Of a stretch of 7,649 nucleotides of DNA, positions 1 through 6,247 are shown in pieces (the first letter of the stretch is position 1; each line of letters starts with the position of its first letter). The stretch covers positions 1-7,649 of the forward strand of contig JAUHYJ010000160.1 in NCBI GenBank assembly GCA_030425785.1, given 5' to 3'. The notes beneath the pieces were generated by a model. It did no database searches. It had not been told where the DNA came from and saw only the letters and a list, made by a program, of their open reading frames with translations. The translations under genes were made by a program, and so were the position numbers. The stretch comes from Acidimicrobiia bacterium (lineage in GTDB: Bacteria; Actinomycetota; Acidimicrobiia; Acidimicrobiales; Ilumatobacteraceae).

Positions 1-1158
1 GCTCCCCCATCGGCGTCGCGGACCGGACGGGACTGGTCCTTCGACACCGGCGTGTTCCTCGTCGCCGTCGCACTCGGTGCCGTCGTCCTGAGCATCACGG
101 AGGATGTCACCGCCACGCCGATGACGTCGGGTCAGGTGGCCACCGACGCGACGTTGGGCGCACTCTGCTGCATCTCGTTGTGGTGGCGGCGGCGGTGGCC
201 GTTCGGGGTCGCGCTGGCGTGCGTACTGCTCGGTGCGTTCTCGACGTCGAGCACCGTGGCCGGGCTGTTCGCACTGTCGTCGCTGGCGGTCCACCGCCAC
301 GTCCGGCCCGCCCTCGTCGTCGCGGTGCTGTCGGTCCCGGCCGCTGTCGTGTGCTCGATCTGGCTCGGACGAACCAACAGCTGGTCGGTGATGCTGCCGA
401 CGCTGGCGCTGGCGGCCGCCGCGACCGCGTGGGGCCTGTTCATTCGAGCGCGACGTCAGCTCCTCGCCAGCCTGCGCGACCGGGCCCAGCGGGCCGAGGC
501 CGATCAGCTCGTCCGTGCGGATCGCGCCCGTCTCGCCGAGCGGACCCGCATCGCACGGGAGATGCACGACGTGCTCGCCCACCGGATCTCGCTGGTCGCG
601 CTGCACGCCGGAGCGCTCGAGGTCGCACGCGACCTGCCTCCCGACCAGGTACGGGAGAGCGCCGCGCTGTTGCGAACGACGGCGCACCAGGCGTTGGAAG
701 AGCTGCGCGACGTGATCGGCGTGCTGCGTGAGGAACCCGATCACGAAGAGCCGTCGACGGTGCCGCAGCCGACGCTGGCGGACATCCCACGATTGGTGGA
801 TGAGACCCGCCGCTCCGGCGCCAGGATCGACCTCGAGATGCAGGTGGACGATCCGGCTGCCGCTCCCGGACCCTTGGGCAGGGATGCGTACCGCATCGTG
901 CAGGAAGCGTTGACCAACGTCGGCAAGCACGCCCGCGGCACCCTCGCCGAGGTTCGCGTGAGCGGGGCGCCGAACTGCGGGTTGCACGTCAGCGTGCGGA
1001 ATCCGGCCGCCGTCAACGCCCACGATCGGCCGGCTCCGCCGGGGTCCGGGACGGGTCTGCTCGGTCTGCAGGAGCGCGTGACCCTGGCCAACGGCGTCCT
1101 GGTGCACGGGCGGGACGCGTCCGGTGGATTCGTCGTCGAGGCCGACCTGCCGTGGTGA
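1..1158 (+). CDS. Two-component sensor histidine kinase (NarL-type partner), 5' end outside window
   Basis: Membrane sensor kinase that should autophosphorylate on histidine and pass the phosphate to the overlapping response regulator. The frame is open from base 1, so I treat the gene as starting upstream; a GTG at 52 is the first in-window candidate, but it falls at the edge of the first hydrophobic segment. About 385 residues are visible. Several hydrophobic segments fill roughly residues 18-150 and are followed by a charged, coiled-coil-like stretch. A HisKA_3 dimerisation/phosphoacceptor box has REMHDVLAHRIS, with the phospho-His at codon 565-567 (residue 189). The HATPase_c domain shows the N-box VQEALTNVGKHA (about residues 300-311) and the G-box GSGTGLLG (348-355), ending at a typical terminal strand. 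No extracellular sensor domain of any size is present, so the signal is probably sensed by the membrane part, as in DesK-like kinases. The stimulus is unknown. Family call is firm; specific role is not. Confidence 0.93.
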   Translation, partial: APPSASRTGRDWSFDTGVFLVAVALGAVVLSITEDVTATPMTSGQVATDATLGALCCISLWWRRRWPFGVALACVLLGAFSTSSTVAGLFALSSLAVHRHVRPALVVAVLSVPAAVVCSIWLGRTNSWSVMLPTLALAAAATAWGLFIRARRQLLASLRDRAQRAEADQLVRADRARLAERTRIAREMHDVLAHRISLVALHAGALEVARDLPPDQVRESAALLRTTAHQALEELRDVIGVLREEPDHEEPSTVPQPTLADIPRLVDETRRSGARIDLEMQVDDPAAAPGPLGRDAYRIVQEALTNVGKHARGTLAEVRVSGAPNCGLHVSVRNPAAVNAHDRPAPPGSGTGLLGLQERVTLANGVLVHGRDASGGFVVEADLPW

Positions 1159-1805
1159 CGACCCGGGTGCTGTTGGTCGACGACGACGCGCTCGTGCGTG
1201 CGGGGCTGCGGATGATCCTGTCGTCGTCGGAGGAGCTGGAGGTGGTGGGCGAGGCTGCCGACGGCACCGACGCGGTCGCGGCCGCGCAGGCGCACCGACC
1301 CGACGTCGTCCTGATGGACATCCGGATGCCCGGAATGGACGGCATCGCCGCCACGACGGCGCTGCGACGCCTCCCGACGCCGCCGCACGTGATCGTGCTG
1401 ACCACGTTCCAGGCCGACGAGCACGTCATGAGCGCGATTCGGGCCGGCGCCGACGGGTTCCTATTGAAGGACACCCCACCGACCGAGATCGTCAACGCCG
1501 TCCGGCTCGTGGCCGCCGGGGAGGCGATGCTCTCGCCGTCGGTCACCCGCACCCTGCTGGCCCACCTCGGCAACGACGAGGCGACGGATCGTCGTCTCGT
1601 CGCCAACGAGCGTCTGGCGTCGCTCACGGACCGGGAGCTCGAGGTCGCCACGGCGGTGGCGTCCGGCGCCTCCAACGCCGAGATCGCCGCCTCGTTGTTC
1701 ATGAGCGAAGCGACCGTGAAGGCGCACGTCTCGCGCCTCCTCACCAAGCTCGCGGTCACGAACCGGGTGCAGATCGCCATCCTCGTCCACAACGCGCGAC
1801 CGTGA
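1152..1805 (+). CDS. NarL/FixJ-family response regulator (REC + LuxR HTH)
   Basis: DNA-binding response regulator, about 217 residues, the usual NarL-family length. The REC domain (residues 4-120) has the acidic cluster D10-D12, the phospho-acceptor D56 in VVLMDIRMPG, T84/T85 and K106 in FLLKD, so the whole phosphorylation site is intact. A LuxR-type helix-turn-helix follows (about 155-212), with LTDRELEVATAVASG and NAEIAASLFMSEATVKAHVSRLL. Two GTG codons in tandem, at 1152 and 1155, can start it. The second gives the common GTGA 4-nt overlap with the kinase stop and the first gives 7 nt; either way translation is coupled to the kinase. A GAGG at 1138-1141 could serve as a weak ribosome-binding site. 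It is the cognate partner of the kinase just upstream. In actinobacteria such pairs often control an adjacent ABC transporter, but none is visible here, so the target genes are unknown. Confidence 0.94.
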   Translation: MVTTRVLLVDDDALVRAGLRMILSSSEELEVVGEAADGTDAVAAAQAHRPDVVLMDIRMPGMDGIAATTALRRLPTPPHVIVLTTFQADEHVMSAIRAGADGFLLKDTPPTEIVNAVRLVAAGEAMLSPSVTRTLLAHLGNDEATDRRLVANERLASLTDRELEVATAVASGASNAEIAASLFMSEATVKAHVSRLLTKLAVTNRVQIAILVHNARP

Positions 1806-1823
1806 CGTGAGTCGGCGCAGCAC

Positions 1824-1841
1824 CCGGCGCACCTTCGCCGG
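1824..1841. terminator. GC-rich hairpin between convergent genes
   Basis: The 52-nt gap between the response regulator stop and the convergent dioxygenase stop contains a perfect 6-bp stem, CCGGCG / CGCCGG, with the 6-nt loop CACCTT. The right arm overlaps a 12-bp self-complementary stretch (1836-1847), so an alternative fold exists. There is no T-tract, so it is not a classical intrinsic terminator, but its place between converging genes suits a bidirectional transcription end. Position and pairing are seen; function is inferred. Confidence 0.4.
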
Positions 1842-1857
1842 CCGGCGGGGTCGCGCC

Positions 1858-2706
1858 TCAGTCGGCCAGGATCCTGGCCGGGTCCTCGAAGTCGACCAGC
1901 CAGAGTCGTCCGCCCTCGCGTGGTGCGGGGTCGTACTCGGCGAAGCCGAGCAGTTCCTGCGCCCGACGCGGGAGCGAGGCGGCGGTCTCCGAGCTCAGCG
2001 CGAGCGGGTGCGCTTCCTCGGAGCGCAGCCACCCGAGCATGTAGCCGATGTGGAGACATGTCCGCCAGGTGTCCGTCGTGGTGTTCGCGCCACCGCCGTG
2101 GACGGTCTTGCCACTGAAGAACAGGACCGAGCCCGCCGACATCTCGGCCGGTACCGAGCCGGACGGGTCGAACAGTTCGGGACGGTCCGCCTGCAGGTGG
2201 CTGTACGGCACGACACGGGTGGCGCCGTTCGCCTCGGTCGTGTCCGACAGGGCGAGCATGGCGATGACGGTCACTTCGGGGCCGTCGGGCAGGTACTGGT
2301 TGAACCACGGCCAGAGTGTCTGGTCGCGGTGCAGGTACTGCGCCTGTTCACCGGGCCCGATCGAGATGACCTGGGTGTCGCTGATCTGCGTCGAGCCGCC
2401 GTCGGGGATCAGCCGCCGATCGGCGACACCGAGGATGGTGGGGTCGAGACAGACGTCGACGAACGTGGATGACTTGGCGACGACGCCGTTGAACCTGACG
2501 GTCCGGGACCCGTGGAACTCCTGCCACTCGGGGTCGCCGCTGCGGCTCCCCGCAGGTGTGGTTGCGATCCAGGGGGCGAGATCGGCGCGTAGTCGATCGA
2601 CGACCTCGGCGCCGACGAGGTCGGCCACGATGACCGCTCCGAACTCGTCGATCGCCGAGTCGATCTCATCCACGGTCGCCGTGTTCGACAGCGTCGGAAT
2701 CTTCAT
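1858..2706 (-). CDS. Phytanoyl-CoA dioxygenase (PhyH)-family Fe(II)/2-oxoglutarate oxygenase
   Basis: Predicted cytosolic non-haem iron oxygenase of 282 residues, normal length for the PhyH family. Members usually hydroxylate (sometimes halogenate or epimerise) small molecules using O2 and 2-oxoglutarate. The iron-binding triad is visible as H126-x-D128 (in YLHRDQTLW) and distal H203 (in KTVHGGGAN). R215, 12 residues after the distal His in TWRTCLH, is the likely 2-oxoglutarate-binding residue. Asp rather than Gly/Ala at the second iron position argues for hydroxylation rather than halogenation. The N-terminal part has the PhyH-like DEIDSAIDEFGAVIVADLV start. The ATG at 2706 is preceded by GAGGAG with a 7-nt spacing. 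It is divergent from the large regulator gene, and a 27-bp element shared with the methyltransferase operon lies 89 nt upstream of its start. The substrate cannot be told from sequence; true phytanoyl-CoA is unlikely to be more than a family label. Confidence 0.9.
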   Translation of the reverse strand: MKIPTLSNTATVDEIDSAIDEFGAVIVADLVGAEVVDRLRADLAPWIATTPAGSRSGDPEWQEFHGSRTVRFNGVVAKSSTFVDVCLDPTILGVADRRLIPDGGSTQISDTQVISIGPGEQAQYLHRDQTLWPWFNQYLPDGPEVTVIAMLALSDTTEANGATRVVPYSHLQADRPELFDPSGSVPAEMSAGSVLFFSGKTVHGGGANTTTDTWRTCLHIGYMLGWLRSEEAHPLALSSETAASLPRRAQELLGFAEYDPAPREGGRLWLVDFEDPARILAD

Positions 2707-2713
2707 GAGTCGT

Positions 2714-2719
2714 CTCCTC
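2714..2719 (-). promoter_or_regulatory. Ribosome-binding site of the dioxygenase gene
   Basis: On the - strand GAGGAG stands 7 nt before the ATG at 2706. It fixes this start and is the strongest Shine-Dalgarno match among the first genes of the locus. A 7-bp hairpin (2726-2742) lies 6 nt upstream of it. Confidence 0.75.
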
Positions 2720-2734
2720 GATGTACGGGTCGAT

Positions 2735-2748
2735 CCGACCCGGGTCGG
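2735..2748. repeat. Perfect 14-bp palindrome in the dioxygenase leader
   Basis: CCGACCCGGGTCGG is perfectly self-complementary. Its left half also pairs with an upstream CGGGTCG (2726-2732) to make a 7-bp stem with a 3-nt loop, so two mutually exclusive structures are possible just before the dioxygenase ribosome-binding site. It could be an operator for a dimeric repressor or an RNA fold that affects translation. The heptamer also occurs inside coding DNA near 2165, so the single unit is not rare in this GC-rich window. Confidence 0.5.
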
Positions 2749-2795
2749 TGTGCTGCGACGAATTCGTCGGGCAGGGACTCATCGTGCAGTCGCCG

Positions 2796-2822
2796 CGGCT
2801 GAGGAGCTTGGGGAACGGCTGA
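2796..2822 (-). promoter_or_regulatory. Shared 27-bp regulatory element, copy A (upstream of dioxygenase)
   Basis: Read on the - strand, the element is TCAGCCG, then a 13-nt core with TTCCCCAAG, then TCAGCCG: a perfect 7-bp direct repeat with a 20-bp period, two helical turns. It matches copy B at 5368-5394 in 26 of 27 positions. It ends 89 nt before the dioxygenase ATG and, on the other strand, 84 nt before the regulator ATG. Direct heptamer repeats are typical sites for OmpR-type winged-helix proteins (established for PhoB/OmpR and SARP regulators), and such a protein is encoded next door. Binding by that protein is inferred. Confidence 0.7.
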
Positions 2823-2894
2823 CGACGACGTGGAGATCGTCGATCGGGCGTGCGTCGACGCAATGGTCCGGCGCGACGGCGGGTCGGACGCGGC

Positions 2895-2900
2895 AACAAT
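2895..2900 (+). promoter_or_regulatory. Possible -10 box for a leaderless regulator transcript
   Basis: AACAAT ends 6 nt before the regulator ATG, and no Shine-Dalgarno sequence precedes that ATG. The spacing would place the transcription start at or beside the A of the start codon, as in leaderless actinobacterial mRNAs. The hexamer matches the TAnnnT consensus only at A2 and T6, and no -35 box is evident, so this is weak. Confidence 0.2.
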
Positions 2901-2906
2901 GGGTGC

Positions 2907-5303
2907 ATGTACCGGTTCGGGAAGAGCGTCGTCGACGTCCCGACGCGTACGGTCGAGTTCGACGGCGAGGTCCGGCATCTCGAACCACAGGCCTTCGACC
3001 TGCTCGCCTACCTGGTGACCCACCGCGACCGTGTGGTGCCGAAGACCGAGCTGCTCGACGAGGTGTGGGGCGACCAATTCGTGTCGGAATCGGCGCTGAC
3101 CACCCGGATCAAGGAGGTCCGTCGCGCCGTCGGTGACGACGGCGTCCGACAGGCCGTGGTCAAGAACTTCCGCGGGCGGGGCTACCGCTTCGTCGCCGAT
3201 GTCGACGACGACGACGATCGCAACACCACACCGGTGGTGCGACGCACGACCACCTCGCTGTTCGGCCGCGACGACGACATCGCAGCGGCCCATCGGCTGC
3301 TCGACGAGGCGCCGCTCGTGACACTCGTCGGGCCCGGAGGTGTCGGCAAGACGTCGCTCGCCCGCGACATCGTCGCCGTGCGACGCGAGCTGCACGCCGA
3401 CGGCGCGCCGGTCGTGCGACTCGCGGCGATCCGTGAACCCGCGGCCGTGACCCACGCGCTCCGAGGCGCCACGGGACTCGACGACGCGGGCCCGACCGAG
3501 GACGATCTCGTCGCCGCGATCGCCGACCTCGACGCGCTGCTCGTGCTCGACAACTGCGAACACGTGATCGACGAGATCGCCCGACTCGTCGGAGCGATCA
3601 CGGAGGCAAACGGCCGAGTGCGCATCCTCGCGACGAGTCGGGAACGACTGGGCTCGCGCCACGAACGGGTGTGGCCGGTCGAACCGCTCGATCCGGAGAC
3701 GGCCCGGCGGCTGCTCCTCGAACGTGCCGGTGCCGCGGCGCCGGGGTACGACGTGCCACCCGACTCCGATGCGTTGGTCGCCGAGCTCGTGGAGCGCATC
3801 GACCGGCTCCCCCTGGCGATCGAGATGGCGGCGGCGCGTCTGCCGTCGCTCGGGCTCGACGACCTGGTGCACCTGCTGCGCGAGCGCCTCGACGTCCTCC
3901 GGAGCGCCGACCGGAGCGCCGACGACCGCCATCGCACCATCGGCGCCTTGATCGGCTGGTCGGAGGACCTCCTCGCCGAGCGCGAGCGCGACGTGCTCAC
4001 GTGTCTCTCGACGTTCGCGGGTGCGGCGATCGCCGCGGACATCGCAGCGGTCGCGAACGCCGACCCGACCGAGCTCACCGGTGGAGCGCTGGCCGGCTGC
4101 GTCGATCAGTCGCTCGTCGTGGTCGACACCATGCACCAACCCACGACCTATCGACTGCTCGAGACGGTGCGCGCGAGCGCAGCTCGTCGACAGACCAATG
4201 CACACGTTGCGCGCCACGCCGAGCGCATCATCGAGGTCGCCGCGGAGATGGACCGTGTCCTGCGGACGCCCGACGAGGCGGTTGCCGCTCGCCGTCTCGA
4301 CGAGCTCGTCTCAGACGTGCGGGTGGCACACGAGTGGGCGCTCGGCCACGACATCGAACGAGCCGGCGAGCTCACGGCTGCGTTGCTCCATTTCGCCTTC
4401 CAGCGCCAGTGGATCGAATCGGTGTCGTGGGCGGAAGAGGTCATGGCTGCGGCCGACGCCGAGGATCCGGCGGCGATGGCCGCTGCGGCGGCATGCGCCG
4501 TCGACGCGTCCAACCGTGGCGATTTCGACCGCGCCCGGGAGCTCGCCGAGCGTTCGCTCGCCGGCACCGACCGGCGCGTGCTGATCTCCGCGCACGACAC
4601 GCTCGCCAACATCGGGATCTACAACGGCGACTTCGCGACGGCTCGACACCACCTGGCGATCATGGGTGCGATCGGCGAAGCGGACTCGTACGTCCAGGCC
4701 AACATGTTGGTCGGCGAGACGATGGTCCTGGCCTACGGCGGCGACCCCCACGCGGCGCTCGACCACTTCGCCGAGCACCGACCGTCCACGCCGATCTGCC
4801 CCACCGGCGAGGCGTGGCTCGCCTACACCGAAGCCGACGTGCTGGCCGCGCTCGGCCGGACCGACGCTGCGCTCGAGCGATTCGACGACGCCGGCCGGCT
4901 CGGATCGTCGGTCGGCAGCACCTTCGTCCGCAGCGTGGCCGAGCTGTCGGCGCTCGCGACGCGGAGCCGGGCGGGTGACCCCGACGAGGCCCGCGCCGCG
5001 TTCGTGCCGGTGCTGCGGCACTACCGGCGGGTACGCAGCATGACGCACGCCATCACGGCGCTGCGGAACCTCGTCGTGCTCCTCGTCCGGGCGGGCGACG
5101 ACGCGGACGCCATGGTGCTGCTCGGTGCGGTGTCGAATCCGGACGGCAAGGCCACCTACGGCGCCGAATCGGCCCAGCTCGACGACGCTCGGGCGACCGT
5201 CGAGGCGCGTGTCGGGGTCGAGCTCGTCGAGGAGTGGGTCGCACGCGGCGCCGCGCACGACCCGCTGTGGGCCGTCGACCACGCCATCAGCGTCCTCTCC
5301 TGA
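2907..5303 (+). CDS. Transcriptional regulator: OmpR-type winged helix + NTPase + TPR-like domain
   Basis: Large one-component regulator of 798 residues. Residues 1-97 form a Trans_reg_C (OmpR/CadC-like) winged helix, with PQAFDLLAYLVTHRDRVV, the VWGDQFVSESALTTRIKEVRRAVGDD recognition region (split here by position, about 53-78) and the wing motif RGRGYRFVADV. An Asp-rich linker (about 98-104) leads to a STAND/AAA-like ATPase: Walker A GPGGVGKTS (142-150), Walker B LLVLDNCEH (211-219), sensor TSRER (243-247) and LPLAIEMAAARL (301-312). The YRLLETVR motif (415-422) and a long helical C-terminus with TPR-like pairs complete it. This is the AfsR/COG3903-like architecture but without the BTAD domain of SARP regulators. 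Ligand or partner sensing by the C-terminus with NTP-driven oligomerisation is known for relatives and inferred here. I chose ATG 2907 because the winged helix begins directly after it; no ribosome-binding site is seen. It lies between the two copies of the 27-bp element and probably controls both flanking enzyme units. Confidence 0.9.
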   Translation: MYRFGKSVVDVPTRTVEFDGEVRHLEPQAFDLLAYLVTHRDRVVPKTELLDEVWGDQFVSESALTTRIKEVRRAVGDDGVRQAVVKNFRGRGYRFVADVDDDDDRNTTPVVRRTTTSLFGRDDDIAAAHRLLDEAPLVTLVGPGGVGKTSLARDIVAVRRELHADGAPVVRLAAIREPAAVTHALRGATGLDDAGPTEDDLVAAIADLDALLVLDNCEHVIDEIARLVGAITEANGRVRILATSRERLGSRHERVWPVEPLDPETARRLLLERAGAAAPGYDVPPDSDALVAELVERIDRLPLAIEMAAARLPSLGLDDLVHLLRERLDVLRSADRSADDRHRTIGALIGWSEDLLAERERDVLTCLSTFAGAAIAADIAAVANADPTELTGGALAGCVDQSLVVVDTMHQPTTYRLLETVRASAARRQTNAHVARHAERIIEVAAEMDRVLRTPDEAVAARRLDELVSDVRVAHEWALGHDIERAGELTAALLHFAFQRQWIESVSWAEEVMAAADAEDPAAMAAAAACAVDASNRGDFDRARELAERSLAGTDRRVLISAHDTLANIGIYNGDFATARHHLAIMGAIGEADSYVQANMLVGETMVLAYGGDPHAALDHFAEHRPSTPICPTGEAWLAYTEADVLAALGRTDAALERFDDAGRLGSSVGSTFVRSVAELSALATRSRAGDPDEARAAFVPVLRHYRRVRSMTHAITALRNLVVLLVRAGDDADAMVLLGAVSNPDGKATYGAESAQLDDARATVEARVGVELVEEWVARGAAHDPLWAVDHAISVLS

Positions 5304-5312
5304 CGCCAACGG

Positions 5313-5344
5313 ACCCGCTCCGCTGAAACGCCCGCCGAGCGGGT
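5313..5344 (+). terminator. Hairpin downstream of the regulator gene
   Basis: A perfect 8-bp stem, ACCCGCTC (5313-5320) with GAGCGGGT (5337-5344), encloses a 16-nt loop, starting 10 nt after the regulator stop codon. No T-run follows. Its place just before the control region of the methyltransferase suggests it ends the regulator transcript and isolates the next operon. Confidence 0.45.
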
Positions 5345-5367
5345 GGTGCCGCGTCTGCAGCGAACCT

Positions 5368-5394
5368 TCAGCTGTTCCCCAAGCTCCTCAGCCG
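5368..5394 (+). promoter_or_regulatory. Shared 27-bp regulatory element, copy B (upstream of methyltransferase operon)
   Basis: TCAGCTG, a 13-nt core identical to copy A, then TCAGCCG. It differs from copy A only at the sixth base. It lies in the 168-nt gap between regulator and methyltransferase, ends 77 nt before the ATG at 5472, and points toward that gene just as copy A points toward the dioxygenase. Weaker similarity continues for about 20 nt downstream, ending in a shared TCCC, which suggests a duplicated or co-evolved promoter region. No clear -10 box was recognised nearby. Confidence 0.7.
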
Positions 5395-5471
5395 GGCCGT
5401 CGTCATGGTGGTTCCCGTCGAGTCGTGCCGAACGACGACACCCCACCGCAGCAGGAAAGCGACTCCATCCC

Positions 5472-6158
5472 ATGATGACGACCATCCATCCCATCGATCA
5501 GCGCCTCCCCGACGATGGCGTCCGCACGTTCGACCACGGGCGGCGCGGGCGGTTCAACGCCTGGTTCTTCACTGCGTTCGACCGGTACGTGAACCACATC
5601 GCGGCTCGGCACAAGCGCCACGCGTTCGGTGATCTCACCCCGGGCACGATCGTCGAGATCGGCGCCGGTGTCGGCGCGAACTTCGGGTACGTGCCCGAGG
5701 GGAGCCGGCTGATCGCCATCGAACCGAACGTGGCGATGCACGACGGACTCCTCCGTCGAGCGCGCCAGCGCGACGTCGCGATCGAACTCGTCGCCGACGA
5801 CGCACACGTGCTGCCGCTCGCCGACGACTCGGTCGACGACGTGCTGTGCTCGCTCGTGCTGTGCACGGTCAGCGACCCGGACGCGGTGCTCGCCGAGGCC
5901 CGGCGGGTGCTGCGACCGGGCGGCCGCTTCCGGTTCGTCGAACATGTCGCCGCTCCCGCATGGAGCCCGCGCGGTTGGCTCCAGCTCGTGCTCCGCCGTC
6001 CGTGGAGCTGGGTCTACGAGGGCTGCGACACGTGCCGCGACACCGCGTCGACGGTCGAGCGGGCCGGCTTCACACGCGTCGAGCTCGAGCGTCGCCGTTT
6101 CCGGCACTCGTGCTTCGTCCCCGTCAACACGGCGATCGCCGGCGTCGCGACCAACTGA
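5472..6158 (+). CDS. Class I SAM-dependent methyltransferase, METTL7/TMT1-like
   Basis: Soluble methyltransferase of 228 residues with a Rossmann fold. Motif I is VEIGAGVGANF (61-71), the acidic SAM-ribose position is E84 in AIEPN, motif II lies around LPLADDSVDDVLCSLVLCTV (115-133), and motif III is RVLRPGG-RF-FVEHV (145-159). The segments CSLVLCTV, RVLRPGG, EHVAA and, near the end, W..VYEGCDTCRDT..TVERAGF resemble the animal METTL7 (TMT1) alkyl-thiol methyltransferases, as I recall that family; the long N-terminal membrane anchor of those proteins is absent. A thiol or other small-molecule substrate is possible but not shown. Start: ATG 5472 (or the adjacent ATG 5475). An AGGA at 5453-5456 is 15 nt away, so the ribosome-binding site is poor. 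An in-frame GTG at 5343 would add 43 low-complexity residues across element B and is unlikely. Probably the first gene of an operon with the flavoprotein 89 nt downstream. Confidence 0.88.
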   Translation: MMTTIHPIDQRLPDDGVRTFDHGRRGRFNAWFFTAFDRYVNHIAARHKRHAFGDLTPGTIVEIGAGVGANFGYVPEGSRLIAIEPNVAMHDGLLRRARQRDVAIELVADDAHVLPLADDSVDDVLCSLVLCTVSDPDAVLAEARRVLRPGGRFRFVEHVAAPAWSPRGWLQLVLRRPWSWVYEGCDTCRDTASTVERAGFTRVELERRRFRHSCFVPVNTAIAGVATN

Positions 6159-6161
6159 TCC

Positions 6162-6230
6162 GACCACCCACCACCAACCATCCACCACCAGCCACCCGGC
6201 ACCCACCACCCACCACCATTCACCCACCAC
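6162..6230 (+). repeat. C/A-rich degenerate CCACC repeat spacer
   Basis: The 89-nt gap between methyltransferase and flavoprotein is nearly free of G on the + strand and consists of irregular CCACCA, CACCC and CCATC units without a fixed period. The - strand is correspondingly G/T-rich, with four GGG runs within 6193-6224 and many GG pairs, so it could form a G-quadruplex on the template strand. In mRNA the spacer would be almost unstructured and lead straight into a strong ribosome-binding site. No terminator hairpin is present, so co-transcription of the two genes is likely. Confidence 0.65.
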
Positions 6231-6234
6231 GAAC

Positions 6235-6240
6235 AAGGAG
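6235..6240 (+). promoter_or_regulatory. Ribosome-binding site of the flavoprotein gene
   Basis: AAGGAG stands 7 nt before the ATG at 6248. It decides this start, since the reading frame stays open far upstream through the C/A-rich spacer. Confidence 0.85.
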
Positions 6241-6247
6241 CGATCAG

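Larger units (their letters stand above)
2707..2906. promoter_or_regulatory. Divergent control region between dioxygenase and regulator
   Basis: This 200-nt gap separates two divergent genes and must hold promoters for both. It contains the dioxygenase ribosome-binding site, a 14-bp palindrome near it, the 27-bp element shared with the downstream operon at its middle, and four copies of a CGGGTCG-type heptamer (2726, 2741 and 2880 on +, 2736-2742 on -). No consensus -35/-10 pair could be picked with confidence on either strand. The arrangement suits a regulator that controls itself and its divergent neighbour, which is an inference. Confidence 0.6.

Noticed and set aside
1013..2308. Long - strand frame across the two-component genes and dioxygenase (431 codons)
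   Set aside because: It overlaps three well-supported genes and crosses a convergent junction; the translation is Arg/Ser-rich without domains.
2880..2887. CGGGTCG heptamers as a dedicated operator set in the divergent region
   Set aside because: The same heptamer appears inside the dioxygenase coding sequence near 2165 and is cheap in GC-rich DNA; only the palindromic arrangement at 2726-2748 was kept.
2666..2908. Small - strand frame through element A, which with the same frame near element B would encode FPKLLSR in both places
   Set aside because: The peptide match follows from the nucleotide identity alone. The flanking residues do not agree, and near copy B no good start codon opens the frame. 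A DNA element explains the match better than a leader peptide.
2703..4217. Long open frame on the - strand opposite the regulator (504 codons)
   Set aside because: It is antisense to a gene with clear domains, is full of Arg/Asp/Gly runs with no recognisable domain, and is the usual shadow of GC-rich codon bias.
5343..5471. In-frame GTG extension of the methyltransferase by 43 residues
   Set aside because: The extension is Ser/Pro/Arg-rich, runs through the terminator arm and element B, and has no resemblance to a methyltransferase N-terminus.
6162..6230. CRISPR-like or tandem-repeat array
   Set aside because: The units are 4-8 nt, irregular and without spacers of constant length; it is low-complexity sequence only.
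5846..6247. Upstream extension of the flavoprotein frame through the methyltransferase gene
   Set aside because: The frame is open only by chance of composition; AAGGAG before ATG 6248 and the family length set the real start.
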